From Fasciolopsis buskii (taxonomy: Eukaryota; Platyhelminthes; Trematoda; Plagiorchiida; Fasciolidae): a stretch of DNA of 64,000 nucleotides. Of this stretch, positions 24,360 to 38,000 are shown piece by piece. The notes under the pieces are model-generated. The model was not told the DNA's origin and did no database searches. It saw only the letters and a program-made list of their open reading frames with translations. Every line of letters begins with the position of its first letter. The first letter of the stretch is position 1. Where the stretch lies: assembly GCA_008360955.1 (NCBI GenBank), contig LUCM01003396.1:62001-126000 (forward strand), given 5' to 3'. Both the position numbers and the translations under genes were made by a program.

Positions 24360-26938
24360 GTAAAGTTGCCAAATTTTTTCACTTTCAGTTGTTCAGCCAC
24401 TGGTTTTTCTGGCTGCTGAACATCATATTTCGGTCACTTTTTTGGTAATCGAAATGGTGCCCGTGGAATGACTATATCACGACCATTAGCAAAGAAACGT
24501 TGACTCTCAAAATAACAGTCACAAAAAAATAAGGAAGCACATTCGGAAGAAACTGAGATCAAATTCAAAACCGTTAGAATCATTGGCAATTTATTGCCGA
24601 CCCTACTCAGAAAAGCTAAGCAGCACGCATATTAGTCTGTTCTTCAAATTCCTTAACACCGGTTTATCAGTAACGTCATCGTGACTGGAGTCTGGGCAAT
24701 TTTTCACCGGCCAGCTGCATTTTGAAAGCATCACAAATAGTTTTGGAAATGCAATGGATGTTTAGAAAAAAGACGTCTACCGCTCTTCCAGCCTGAAATG
24801 ATCCACCAACTGTGCCGACAAGATCCGTTGAGTTCCAAACTGTGTTCCTGTTGCTTAAATTCGTCATCAAATTTCTAGTTCCATTTTCTGCAGTAGGATG
24901 TGTTGATCTGAGTGCGTGTGTGAAAAGTTACACAACTTTGACAATGAAATCAAGCAACAAATGCAGCCAGCCCGTAGAAAAATGTAATCGAATTTGGCAA
25001 GCTGCGTTGTTTTGACTCGTCAAATTTTGAGACCGTTACATTGCACTTGAATCCCCCAGAGACCCATTGCTTGTGTAGTTGGATATCTTCTCCGACTGAG
25101 TCCATACATCTGGCACTTGCTGCCTGGAGTTCTCTGAACATGGATACTCGAATTTGCTCTGGGGGTATCAACGACAGAGATTGTGAAGTGCAATCCTTAG
25201 TCAGATCTAATGTCTCCTGTTTGAGTCCATGGAGCTTATGCAGACTAAGGTGAGCTGGTACGCTTCGAGAAATTCCTGAGCTATCCCGAGAATTCTGTCC
25301 GGGTAAGACAATACCAAAATCAAACCGTTTTGTGGGTATTTTTAGAGACAGCAACAGAATAACGCTTGCCAGGACGAATTTATCGAACCGAATAAACAAA
25401 GACTTGTTTCAACAGACTGAAACATTGTAGACTGCGAATAACCCCGAACATTTTCACCGCTTTCTGCCGGTGTAAATATAATGGACAAACACGTGCACTA
25501 ATTAAAGCCATCCTATTGAGAACACATCCCATGTCCTGTCCACAGTTTCATTCGACCAACATCCTGCTACGAAAGGACAGGTAATTGGAAATTTGACTCA
25601 AGAGTTTGAATTAGCGGATGTAAATATTTAAAACCAAGATACTTGCTAAGTGGAAACACTTGAAGCTAGAGGTAAATTTAAAGAAGCAAGTCAGGCGTTA
25701 AGAAAGGAAAGTGACTGTTCTCACACAATCTCGTCGGTTTCGTACTCACGATATCAGACAAGAATTTCTCAGATTTGTGAGATGATAAAAATGATGAGGA
25801 AATAGGATAGCATTTCTTTTCCTCTACTACGTTCACTCAACTGCCGAACGGAGATAAATTTTGCCCAAATAATTATTCGATTCCGAATCGATGTACTGGT
25901 TGACGCTTGACCATTGGCTGTTGTCGTCTGACAAATTTGGCTGCGACTGGTTCAGTGCAGTTGTTCGTTGTCCTGAGGGCAGATGATGGCCTAGGTTTTA
26001 TTACGAAAAATGATAGGCGTTAGATTTGTGGTATTCGCACTAACGGGAACTTCTTGTGCTGATTTGGTTTGGGAAACCTTGCCAGAGTCACAAACATTCC
26101 CTCAATACGAAATTTTACGCTACCGGAAAACTCTGATTCCCATTAAAAAGTAAGCCATTCTGAGTTTCCTGGTTTTCTCGAATCATTCGTGCTCCACGAC
26201 TGCTTTATAAGGATTCGCGAAGTTGACTCACAGAACCTTGCTTTACGCGTGTATTCAAAGGAGAAACTTGATGCTAGGTATCTGCGAACTTGGCAAACCG
26301 CTGCTGAGGAAACATGTTACCGTTTTTTTCCCAGGATATTCCGAAAGTAGACTAATTAAATCACTGATATTGGCATGATAGGCCAAAGTCGGTCTAACGG
26401 ATAGAAAAATTCATTAGTTGCACTATTCGACACATGGTGATTAGTTTCAAAATTGAGAGTTATCTTGATGTGGTGAAATCGTGATGCTTCGTTTCTAATA
26501 ATAATGTCCTTTTCTAGAAACGTTCGTTTTAGGAAAAAATGCTTTTTTAACTTAAATCATGGCAAGATGCTCAGAGAAATCAAAAGATCAGTCTAAGCAG
26601 CAACTAAGCAGTTCATTTAGGAAATAATACCAAGTAGAATAAAAATTGGAAACGAGAATCAAGATGCTGAAATTGGAGGCAAGTAATGTGGAATAGCGGT
26701 TGGAAAATCGCTGTTTCACAAAGTCCTTTATTGCACGTTATCAATGCTCATTGGGGGTGTTATACATCCGAATGCCATCTTTCATGTCTTTCGCTGCAAA
26801 CACTAACCTATGTAATAAGATTAAATCGAAGTTTTGATGTGTTCCAATGCTTACCTTTACATTTATAAGCAAATAGCACTTATATTTACTTGTTGCTTCT
26901 GGTTGAAGAAGTGAACATTTCTCACACCACTTTTTCAG
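24360..26938 (+). other. TPPP intron 2
   Basis: A 2579 bp intron with GTAAAG at its start and a T-rich CTTTTTCAG at its end. It is AT-rich. It contains one antisense open block at 25040-25294, listed separately; nothing else is supported. Confidence 0.75.
25040..25294 (-). CDS. Candidate antisense exon in TPPP intron 2, unrecognised
   Basis: The minus strand has an open block of exactly 85 codons (255 bp) between acceptor TACCCGGACAG and donor TGCAAT|GTAACG, phase 0 at both ends. The product is polar and helical in character, with LKQETLDLTKDCTSQSLSL and SMFRELQAASARCMDSVGED. The open frame extends beyond both splice sites (24950-25399). I do not recognise a family. It would be part of a minus-strand gene overlapping TPPP; with no partner exon found, a chance open frame is possible. 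Confidence 0.37.
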
Positions 26939-27082
26939 AAAGTTTCAAATGATGCCGTGACGAAACGACTAGTCGATCCGAAAAACTTTCCCACAGCGAG
27001 TAAAGAAAAATTTGATCCAGAATACAGACGCACCGGGAGTCAAACTAGCTCTGGAAGACCGATATTCAACAGAAAACCATAG
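26939..27082 (+). CDS. TPPP: TPPP/p25-alpha, exon 3 (stop codon)
   Basis: This terminal exon follows an excellent acceptor (CCACTTTTTCAG) in phase 0 and encodes the last 47 residues, ending in TAG. The reading NDAVTKRLVDPKNFPTASKE followed by KFDPEY corresponds to the family C-terminal signature, in which human TPPP has SRLTDTTKFTGSHKERFD. The human protein then has a Gly-rich GxGxGxxGR motif. Here the equivalent part is RRTGSQTSSGRP, so the motif is only vaguely preserved. The full protein is 161 residues, shorter than human TPPP3 (176), and lacks the long N-terminal tail of TPPP1. It is probably a microtubule-associated cytoplasmic protein. Confidence 0.88.
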   Translation, partial: KVSNDAVTKRLVDPKNFPTASKEKFDPEYRRTGSQTSSGRPIFNRKP

Positions 27083-27284
27083 GTGGAAATCAAGTGAAGT
27101 TAGACTGTTTTATTGACTCCTTGATATGGGTTATGTCAGACCCACCTATATTGATTTTTGTTTTGTGACTTGCATGCTAAGTTTGATCGGACTGAAATTT
27201 TGAAGGTAACATTTTAAAATGCGCCGTTGCTTTGTGCTCTCTGTTGTTGTTCTGTAGTTAAAGTCTCTGACAAAAACAAATGGA

Positions 27285-27290
27285 AATAAA
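27285..27290 (+). promoter_or_regulatory. Candidate poly(A) signal of TPPP
   Basis: AATAAA, running on into further A residues, lies 203 bases after the TPPP stop codon. It implies a 3' UTR of roughly 220 bases. The call is inferred from position only. Confidence 0.5.
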
Positions 27291-29143
27291 AAAAACCCTA
27301 ATTGATGCATGGTTTGTTTTGTTCTTGCCTCGTACCAACAACACGCGACCCAAAATATTACCTGTGATGTTTCTGTTTTAATTTTTAACACTCAATTAAG
27401 TTGCAATTAGTGAAAGCTTCTAGGCTCTACTTTTCTTGCTCCAACAATAAACAGCCTTCATTCGTAATTTACATGCTCTCCCAGTATTTATTTCAACAGA
27501 TCAGAGATAAATTTTTGGAACAGACAAACCAATCGATGTGTAGATTACTTAGCTTGTAATCAGGAATGCTTGTCAAAAAATGGTGATGATCGGGACATTC
27601 ATAAATGGGCTAGTGAAGTTTATTTTTCTTTTGAGTTTAGTCTTTTTTAGGCGGTAAACGTCAACCTGCTCGTTTCGAAAGTTTTCGATCCTTTCAGCAG
27701 CTCACTGATTAATGTCCTCTGCATACGACATAATCACCATGTCGTTTGGGACATGGATCTTGATTGTGCACCGCTAATTCTTGTTTCGGCTTTATCCGTA
27801 TGTGCTGTGTCTTATTGCCATTTATATATTGAGGCTTGCGTCAGATTTATTTATTGTTCACGTCTGTTTATATAACAAGGATGAGTGGCATTCATTTTGA
27901 AATATGTCGTTTCATTGAGCTATCAACGTTGCGGTATTCCACTTGCCTATGAGATATACATGGATGACTGGCCTATAAAGAACCAAATGTGAGCCAAGTA
28001 TTCAACAAGCGAAATTGTCAACTCACTGTTGACAACATCATTAATTTAACTGTGCCCAGCCATCGAATGGATGTTTTTGAACCAAACCACGGGAAAGCGA
28101 GCCACCAAAGTTATCTAATTTCTCTCCAGATTATCCATTCAAGGATGCTCCAGTTTTATGTATGAGGCCACTGTTGAATGGCCTGTGGACGCAAGCCCAG
28201 GCAAGCAAACGAGCTTTCCGGTTAATATTTGATTAATTAAGGCTAGCATCCCCGGTTCACTAAGCGTATGACACTACACTTGGTTATCCGCGCAAACAGA
28301 AACTCTGACCGACTTGCAACTATGCAGACTACTCTGCATTATTGAACAAAAAATTTGAAACCATTCACCCTATGCATCTTATGAATCACTGAACTGAATT
28401 CATTTCCAGTGTCGTAATTTCTATTTTTACCTTATTTTTCAGCAATTCTAGCAAAACTAATATAATGATAACCTAGTTCTCTGCATTTAGTTTACCGCGG
28501 AGTTTGTCAACATTACCCGTAGTTTCTGCCATGTTGTTCATCCTCGACAAAGGTACGACGTCCTGCAACCTAATGTGCTATCATAAGGCTGCAGCTGGAA
28601 ACATGAAGTCAATATCTCTTCCCTCAAGAAGCACATAAGCTTATTGCCAGTTTTGTTAAAACTACCATCTTTTCATCAGTGACTGAAATTAATAAAATTC
28701 TCACTGGAAATATGAATAAACGAGGAAGCGAAACTTTACTTGGCATTTTCAAAATAGTTCTCAATCGACGTTGTCGTAAGAAACAAGCGTTTGTCGTGGT
28801 CTTCAACTGATTTTGTGGTCACATAGTTGTTCAAAGTGAACAATACTTTAAGAACTCCGATGAAAATGCCAGCAACAACCCACCTCACTGCTGTTGGATA
28901 GACTGACAAATGCGTTGGACTTAGTGTCTGCCTGTCTCTTCATCATTAATTTATGGAAAATTTCTCTCCAAATGACTGAGTCGTAATTGACTTGAGCGAA
29001 ACAGAATACCAGCAATGGCACGGTATTTTGTCATAACCGTGAACGTTACAGATCGATCGACGTTGCAGAATCTGCCTGCAAGTAGCAAAAGTAAGGTCCT
29101 CATCGGCTGCATTCAAGAGAAATCTGGCAGCCTCGTTTATAAT
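27291..29143. other. Intergenic AT-rich DNA
   Basis: I see no exon or RNA gene that can be supported. Two or three short open frames on the minus strand lack splice context. Confidence 0.55.
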
Positions 29144-29315
29144 TCAATGATCTAATAATAGTTCAGCATTCACCTCGCGGCCATTTTTTCCAGCAAAAAA
29201 TAAAGATGAACTAGATTCTGCACTGGTTACAGGCGGGAAAATTCGTCTGACCGTTTTTGGCGTCTGTCGATAAATTATCATACAATGTGCTCCATCATCA
29301 CCTATATCATTGACC
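29144..29315 (-). CDS. Candidate terminal exon, unrecognised
   Basis: The minus strand has a good acceptor (AATTTGTTATTAG) at 29316-29317 and an open frame of 56 residues ending in TGA. It reads VNDIGDDGAHCMIIYRQTP ... SAESSSSLFFAGKNGRE. Codons show purine-first bias. It could be the last exon of a minus-strand gene whose other exons lie to the right. An internal GAG|GTGAAT is an alternative donor. It lies only 69 bp from the opposite-strand candidate at 29385, so one of the two may be spurious. Confidence 0.35.
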
Positions 29316-29384
29316 CTAATAACAAATTGGACCACAAGGTAAAAATCAACCGTGAGATCAATGCGTGAACAATAAATATTTCAG

Positions 29385-29605
29385 GTCAAGGAGGCAAACC
29401 ATCGAGCCGGTAATCAAAGATTTTCAACTTGATTTTCCTGGTCCTTCACAGTTTATTAGGTCAAGAAAGAGATGTAGATTTCGTCCCAGCAGACTAGCGC
29501 GCCACAGGGATAGGCGATATCTAACGGCAAAGAGTGAAAATTTAGCAGAGCTAGCCCATTTCTCGAAAACATCCTACTGCGAGCAATACAGTTGCCAATA
29601 TATAG
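29385..29605 (+). CDS. Candidate internal exon, basic, unrecognised
   Basis: A 221 bp open block lies between acceptor AATATTTCAG and a strong donor TATATAG|GTGAGT. It encodes about 73 residues, with an Arg-rich middle (SRKRCRFRPSRLARHRDRR) and a Cys-containing end. No family was recognised. The donor is one of the best matches to consensus in this part of the window, but no neighbouring exon could be joined. Confidence 0.35.
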
Positions 29606-31872
29606 GTGAGTGAACTAAGACCATTGTTAGATTATGCGAAGAATCAGACTGATGGACTGACAGTTTGGAAAAGGAAAACCACAATATAGAACAGCCTGAG
29701 AAAAGAATGGGGGTGTGTGTGCGTTATAAACCCGACAGACTCATCTGCCGAACGGAAGCCTATTAATTTTACTTCGTAAATGGAAGGCGGAAATTCTTTT
29801 TGTAGGCCGTTTGAGAATTTCAAAAGGCAGAACCACAGACTACTCAGCCATACTATTTGCTATTATCTGACCTGAATTGTTCGGTTTCTAACTGAAGAGA
29901 CAAGCAAAAATAATCTGATCTGTTGTTGCTGTTCCCAGAAAAATTTGCACGGATGGCCACCTTCCTTCTCAGATGGGGTTTATGAAACAAATGCTTTTGA
30001 AGAACAGTGACCCCAAAAGATTTATTCGGAAGAATCCGCTAAAGAAAGTAAAGAGAGCTTCAGTATCGACCGATGGGCGAATATATCCATATGAACATTG
30101 CTGATTATGTTGAATTCGAAATTTTTACTTGTTAATATTTTTAAGATTTCAATAATTTCGAAATATAAGGAAGCATCAGCGACTGCCAATAATTCGCTTT
30201 CATGTTTTTCTCAATATATCTGCTTGCACACTCTACTAGGGCCAGTTAAACGTGAGTGACCTTGTTTGTCAAGGTCGACTAGTCTGAACATGATAAATAA
30301 AAGTATCGGCACATGAAAATCTTATGAATATTTTTGGAATGGTCAAATAGTATTTCCTAATTTGGATTCATAAAGGATAATGAGGTTGCTGCCCCAACAA
30401 AAGCACCTTATCCAGTTTTCTGCCCTCGATCACGACTGTATTTATATACCGTATTTATTTATTTATTAATCGGGAGATTTTCCGTTAACTGTATCTAGTA
30501 ATCATGGTTGGTCATAAACACGAAAGCTTATGCTCGAGAAGATTCTCGGCTTAAATCAGAGTTGGACTTGCGTCAAGGTTATTTAGGCTTGCTGTATTGA
30601 TTTCTTAAGTTGCTATAACCAGAGGGAAACAATGAAATAAAAACATTAAAATACATTAGTACTGAAATGTAGATGATAATGAACTGATCATATGACCTCG
30701 AAAAAATTATGTTTGTGCTGAACCATTTCTACCTTTTAAACCAAACCAAATTACCATTTCCGTCCCTCTGAACGAATAAACTCTGTCGAATGCATGTCTT
30801 TCATGGGGCAAGCAGTGACTTTCGAAAGCCAACACACGCTTACTCACGTCTTCGTCAGAATAGTGCGGCAACGGCTCATTTCGCTAATCCTGACGCAGAT
30901 TATTTCTGATATTTTATACATCTTTGTCCGGACAAGATGACTAATATTTAAACGCTCCAAGTATCAGAAAATATGGAGTTTCGATTTATTATGCAATAAA
31001 CCAGGAAAATATTAGAGCGTTTCATTCTGGCGATTCGTCACTTCTGATGAAATTCGGATGCCATATGGCGACTTGCAGAAGGCTTATTAAATAAACATTT
31101 CTAAAAGGGAATTCTCCAAATGAGTATTCCGGTTTTCTGATTCCTGCCAGGTTGTCTACTTTAAAATGAATAAAATGAGGGAAGTCATGAAAGGGTACCG
31201 GAATGAAATGGGCGACGTATAAGGAAAATTTTAGTTATTTCTTCTTCCATTGCCTCTTGTTGGGCAAATAAAGTGGGTGATACGACCAGGACGTTACCTC
31301 AAAGAATGCCCGTTTAGAGGCGCAGGCAAAGTGGCCAACCGCATTGCTATTCTTGAATGTTCGGCAGATATAGGCCGTCAAATAGGTGTCTTCAAATCCA
31401 TGTATGAGGTAACGAGAACTCTATAAGAGGCTGTTCATACAAGACATCTGGCGTCATCAGGAGCGGTGGTCATAAGATTACTCCACCAGCCCCTTGATCG
31501 CCGAAATGTTTGTTGATCAGTTTTCTACTCTTGCCAAGATTTCCAGCTGACACCATCTCATAAACGGAGCAAGAACAAATCTCGTGGCTCTTTAACCTGA
31601 AACCAGAAAAGACCGATCTTGTCCACTCACTTCAATTATTCACTTTTTCTATCACATCATTTTAGAACCACTCACTGCGACTTATTTTTGTCCGTCCGTG
31701 CTTTCTGACGGCCTGTAGACCTACGGATTTAATTAATTTCATATTGTGACATTACTCTGCTCAATTCCTGATTTGGATAACTGCACTGACCATAAGAGAA
31801 AGGCATTCGTCGTACCTAGGCTACCTGCAGAGAAGTCACCAATCCGTAGGGGGTCGGTTGCTTTAGGCTAGC

Positions 31873-32073
31873 GGCCCGTGGCTGTGCAAATCAGTGACGG
31901 ATAGGTGTAACATCATGTGGTAAAGTTCAGTGCCTGGCCGGTAGCATAATGCCTAAGATGCTCGACCCAAAATCGTTCGTCCTGGGTTCGCGTCCCAGTT
32001 CGGGCGCGGTGGATATGTACTGCTCATTATTCTTAGCAACGATGAAACAGCTGTACAGTGCTTCCATGGTTTC
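31873..32073 (+). repeat. tRNA-derived SINE-like repeat, copy A
   Basis: This block is shared with 45520-45720 in the same orientation. The shared landmarks, in order, are a GTGGCTGTGCAAAT-like start, GGATAGGTG, a CCGGTAGC box-A-like element, TCGTCC followed by GGGTTCGCGTCCCAG (box B of a Pol III promoter), GCGGTGGATATG, and a long identical end containing CAGCTGTACAGTGCTTCCAT. Both copies are about 201 bp. The A and B boxes with a non-tRNA 3' part are the layout of a tRNA-derived SINE. Confidence 0.75.
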
Positions 32074-35000
32074 TGTTCATAGTGAGTTGAGTGATGATAT
32101 CATCCGGTGAATTATTTATTAAAAACGAATTCGTCTTGTCAATTTTTTATTTTCCATATACCGATGGGAATTTTCAATGTGATAAATCACTCCAACTCCT
32201 GTATAAAATTTTCAAAGATAAGAAGCACTACTTCGTGTCCGAGGCTGAACGGAAATTTACACGCCTCTCTTCTTTTGGAGGTTTAATCTGCACTATTCAC
32301 CTAGCAGTTACACTGCAATACCGATGAATGTATTTTACTAATGGGTTTTTCAATGTCATAAGTTACTGATTTCTCAGAACAGAGAGAAGTGAATCATGCG
32401 GCCTGGCTAATCAAGTGGAATCCTGGTGCATGGGGACCTAATGGATTGAATTCAGAATGAAAAATACTAACTGTAACGTAGTTCTTGACTTCTCACTTTA
32501 GTTGGACAAGTTACAAGTCAACGAAATGTTTACGGGGCCAAGAACAAAAAACGGGATTCCGGGTCGGATAATAGTTATCGATCTCATCGGCACCTGACTA
32601 ACTGCGCCAAACCAATGCACTTTTGCCAGAGAAATTGAAGACGATGGGTATTTTTCAGTCATCTTAACCCACTGTGGTTTACTAGATCTCATTTCATGGA
32701 TGTGTATTAAAAATTTAAAGGGTTAATTTACAGCGGAATTGTCCTATGGTTACCTAGGCAGATAAAATCACTCGAGAGAGGGGATTCGTTATTCTTCGTG
32801 GGATACTGCTTAGTAGTTCATCGATCATCCGCGCAACCAGTACTTCCGTTGCACTATACTTTGTTTTTTGTTGTGTTCTCTTGTACTGCATTGTACTTCT
32901 TGGACTGGATAAGAAAACAGTGATATGCTGAGAACATCAGCCTGTTCTGCTTTGCCATGGTTTGGTATCAGTTTGCTGTAAAAACAAATGAAACATTAAA
33001 ATACATTTGGTGGGTAATAAACCAAATTCACCGTGCGCACTTACAACACCTAAGATCATTGTGACATTAAGCAAAAAGTAAAATCATGAAATTCAAACTT
33101 TTATGTGATTTTCCAGGTAGAGTCCAGACGAAATAGGAATGAATCGTCATTTTGGAACGATGCACTGACATTTTGAAGCTGATTTCAGCTAAAGAAAAAG
33201 AAACTTCGATTCTTCCTCCCCAGGAAGGTGTTGTCAGTTTATTCATTTGAATTATACTGGTCAGCTGGTTAATATTATGGTGTTCGGTGAAGTACCCCGT
33301 GGCCAGTCACTCATCCTTTTCATAGTCTTCAACTCGCAGCAAACTTCTTGGAAATAATCTGAGTTGGCAAACCGTTTACGAGCAAAATCAATATGTTAAA
33401 ATTAAAAAAGAACAGTGATAAGTTGGATGGAAAAAAGGAGGATTTCGGCGTGCTGGCTTGACCTTCAGCAGGCGGATCTGTTTGCGCCCAATTTCCGGAG
33501 GGTCTTGACAGACACGTATTATAGTTACTTGATGGAGTATTTCTTTGGATCCGACAGCTTGTTACAAAAAATCGTTTGAAATCCTAGTCGAAATAACATC
33601 CACTGTGGATAATTTTCTGTGTAACGGACAGGGGAACTGCCATGAATTCTAGATGATTCAATAATGAAATTTATTTTTAACATTGCTTCGCTTTTTTAAT
33701 TGTGAAGGTTGTGGTCTCCCCAACTTCTTGTCTTTGCGAGTACCGCTTTCAATCCATCAAATCCATCAGTCTAAACTGCTTTCGGTCGAATGCATTGCAC
33801 GTAACTATCCGTGACATTCGCAGGCTTTGAACATGGGTAGTCTAAAGAGTTATGGACGGAAAAGAGAAGGTCAAGTAACTCGGGTCAGGGTAGAAGCAAT
33901 CAGTAAGTGGTAACTTCACTCACGGTCATTCGAGACAGTCGGGAAACAGAGATCAACAAGGCCCGATTCGTGGTTTGTCCTGATCTGAAACGGTTTGTGA
34001 TGGCTTATTGCTGTGAGACAACGTGCAAAATAAGAGGAATTTAAGCGGATTCTAGTGTATTTTTTATTTGGGCGTAAAAGCGGATCCGAATAAATTGTGC
34101 CGAAACAAACGGCGTTTTTCGCAGCTGGCGCCAGAGTAAACCAAGACGCGAGAATATTAAGCAGAAGGTGAGATCTTCAAGCGTGCCTAATACATTTCTA
34201 AACGTCTCGGTAGTGACAAATAGAAATGCCAATTCGCGTTTTTAAAGAAAAGCTTTTTGCTCAGCTGACAGAAACATTTGTTCTTTCCTAATGTCGTCGT
34301 TGCTGCAAACATCCACGGTCTGGAAGCATATGAGATGGGGTCAGTGTTCGGAAGTTATGGGCCGAGGCTTAAGCCTGATTTCTTTTTTATTTCGAAAGAT
34401 AGAATGAAGATTATGATAAGAGTCTTAATGAGACCCAAATAAGTCATTTAATTATTGGTGTTGCGCCCACTGATCTCTGTGTCTTTTGTGACATGCCCCG
34501 GAGTTTCCCAAGAATTGTAACTGAAACGAAGGATAATTTCGCAATGCCAGAAGGTTTATCATAACTGCAGTAGTGTTAACTCGTGGTCTCGTTTCCCACT
34601 GAATTTAGAACTCAGAAGTATGCCTGCAGAAATTGTGCAGCATGAAGTCAGTGGCTCATGTTACTTATACTAACAATGGATATATATAAGGTAAAAACTA
34701 TACTTTCGAAATTCGTCTGCCGCTTTCATTTAGACTCAAATAGAGAAAATGGAAGAAGGATTTAAGGAAATGATTATCCATCCCAGCACAATAGCATAAT
34801 GTCAAGAGGATCAAAAGCCATTTAGAGTGCATGTCAGTATCGTTGAGCGAATGAATTTCTTTCTACTAAGTGACTGGCTTAACGATTCAACTCGTGCTTG
34901 GAATGACAAAAGTTAGCTGGTAGTTGATGACAGTTCATCCAGTCGGAAGAGAATGAACTTGTTCACATTGACAACGTTTGGAGATTTGCCGCTCCATGGC

Positions 35001-38000
35001 AATAAATCAAGCCAAAGTGAGATAACAAATGGAGCTAACACGGTGAGGTGGAATAAAACGGACCATTGGTTAGATTTTACTAAATCCTCTTCGTTGATCC
35101 ATATGGCAGGGTCTTTGCAATTAATCACTAATTTCTTTCGTTTAGGACTAAATGCAATAATGGTGGCATACTCTTACTCCCTTTTGTTTAAACCAATCTG
35201 TTAGACTAGAATTAGTATTGTTTTGACTGTAACATTCTAGAGTGATAAGAACAGCAAGGCGTGGCAAATAATGGAAAATCCACGGGCGATTTTCTTATCC
35301 AAAGTTAATTATAGATTATGCTGTTTTGATTGATTTCAGTGGTGCAGTGTATTTTCCCGAATCCTTTCAACACACGTCTGTCTGCGTCCGCAAGTATGCA
35401 CGCACCTTTTTCTACTTGTAATGCGTGGGGAGAAAATCGAAACCAGATGCTAAATTTACTCTGGACGTAAGCTGATCTGTGTCTGACGTTGGACTCAAAT
35501 CGAACAGTATGACCGGCAGGCATACTAGTAAGTCTGTCGACGCCTAATGACTAATAGCGAAATTTTCCAAGCCACAATATCTAATCCCGTTACAAGCATT
35601 TGTGCTTGTGCATTTTGTTACTTGGGTTTGTCTTTTAATATTGAGAAGAGTCGCTCATATTGTCATCATTTGTTGTCAAGGTTTTTATCTGATAATAGAA
35701 AGAATCTGGGTTAAATAGCTGTAATATCTAAGTGAAGCATTCTCAGTCGCACTTACATTGAGAAAGAAATTTTTCATCCATTTTGGAAACGAAAAGTTTA
35801 TAATAAAGAAAATATTGCAATAACGTGACTTAAATTTCATAACTTGAATCGGGTATGTGCAAACTAGTCGTTGGATGAACTTCAAAAAAGCACGGTCACA
35901 AGAATGCGTCTTACATACGGTCTAACGACATTCACTCATTCTGCTGTCCGTGTGGAAAGTGAACCAGGCGAATTAATAAACGTGACACAGAATGAATCAA
36001 AGAAAACTGTTTAAAGCCATCGAAATAGTGGCCAATTAAAGGTTGGTTACAAAGGAAACTCAGGTAGCAAAGTGCCAAATGGGCAGGGATACTGAGGTTC
36101 TGGGAAGGAAGAACTCATTTGTCGACGAGGATCGCATCAGCCCGAATGGATTTAGAGGTCTTATAATGATTACTAGTATTATGCTTGGTGACTCAGGGTG
36201 TCGGTGTTCTATTTATTTATTTTTTCCGACGGGGGAGTGAAAATCTAAAACAAACTGACGGTGCTGATGAGATGGACTGAAAACACTCACGTTAACCTCC
36301 GTTTTGATCACCAAGCTAATAGTGTAGGCCTATTCACTCAAACGTACACTGGTATGAAATGCTGACAGTCTTCATCTATTCTCTTAACTTGAGAGTTCTG
36401 AGAAATCAGTCAGTGATGTCTTGACATTTTGGGAAAGAAAATTTGCTTTAGATCATTATATACAAACATGTAATGCAACGGTTCTCTTTTTACTGAAAAT
36501 TGTCTTCTTTAACTTTTCGTAACCAATGCTCCGTTCTTAAAAGAATTTGAACACTTAGGAAACCCAAGTTGTCATTTCATGAGGGTGTATTATAACTTCG
36601 GCAAGCTCTCACAGGTTAAAACATCAACTATCACAAAAGATTAAAAATAACTGCGCACAGAGTTATCTCTGTAGATGATACAGTCTGCCGCTATGACCAG
36701 CATTGGCACTTTTAATGGTGAACAAAGTACAATCCATGCCAATCACCAGTGGTGTATTTTAACCACTTAGTCAAGATCCATCTACCATGCTTTGTCCCAG
36801 ATCACGCAAGATACCTGCTGTCCTTTCTTGTCGCGCCTGGCACGGAGGATTTTTGTTAATACTTTCCCTCGAAATTCACAATACATTTGCATTAGAGAAC
36901 AACCTTGGACCATCGGAACCCGTCAGAAATATTCAAGGATATATTCCTGGTTTCCTTTCACTTGCTTTCCTGATAACAAAAAGAAATCAAGGGTGCTAGA
37001 TTTCTTAATCGTGATCCCCATAGTCCGAAAGTTGACTTAGTCCAATTTGTCCGATGCGGTCGATACTTGAGAACAACAGTTTCATTATTTACCGTGCAAA
37101 CTGTGTTCTACTCAACAGATGAAATCTTTTGTCATGACTGCAGTGAAATCTTTCCAGCCATAAGCTTGCCTCCACTGATGCTTCGTAATCAATTCAAACA
37201 GCCAATCGTGATTTAGTTTCTCGGCTTTCTTTGGAGGATGTCAAATCGCTTTGATAAGATATTTGAAATTTTGTGAACTGGCCACCTGTCATCCATTGCA
37301 ACATTTAATCATTACCTGCTTTTAGGAATAATACATACTAAAGAAGTTTGGAGGTGGATCGGCTCAGTGCACGTTCCAATGAACATGGCCTACCCAAATT
37401 CTTTGAGTCATTTGTATGCTCAAGTCTGGACCCAATATGTGGCACCTACATTCAAAGTGGCTGACAATGGTTCCCCGAAGCTGTGATTAAAACTTTGATT
37501 AACAGTGATTATACCGTCATTCTTGCGATGTTTCGATGAAAAGAATACCGAATCGAATCCTCCCAGAGTTGGTAGCTTCCTCACTATGCATCTCCAATTG
37601 TCAGCGACTTTGCCATGTTATTAGTGACAGAGGAATGAGTATAATTCTCGTTAATCCTGTGAGCTGCACCATGCAACCCGAAAGAGGTTTTGAACCACTT
37701 ACGGATGACCGGCTCAGCTGTTATAGTGTATTCCTGCCATTTGTTAAATAATAGTATATCACGAGGACGTCTCAGAGACTGAGTTAGTCAAAACAAGTGA
37801 GTCATTCATATATGTGACGGCACTTCAACCAATGTGCAAACTATGGGTGAGATACAAAATTCCAGTCAGCAGATTTCATCTAATGTTTCTGTCAAAGCGA
37901 GGTTCCACCTCGAGCATGATGACTAATGTAAAGGGAATTTGAACTTCGGGGTGAAAAGAGCGTCGCACGCTTTGAAACTCTGTGACTGAAACTCTTGTAA

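Noticed and set aside
34913..35204. Three overlapping frames on both strands with coding-like codons
   Set aside because: All three cannot be real, and none has both a good acceptor and a good donor. Left uncalled.
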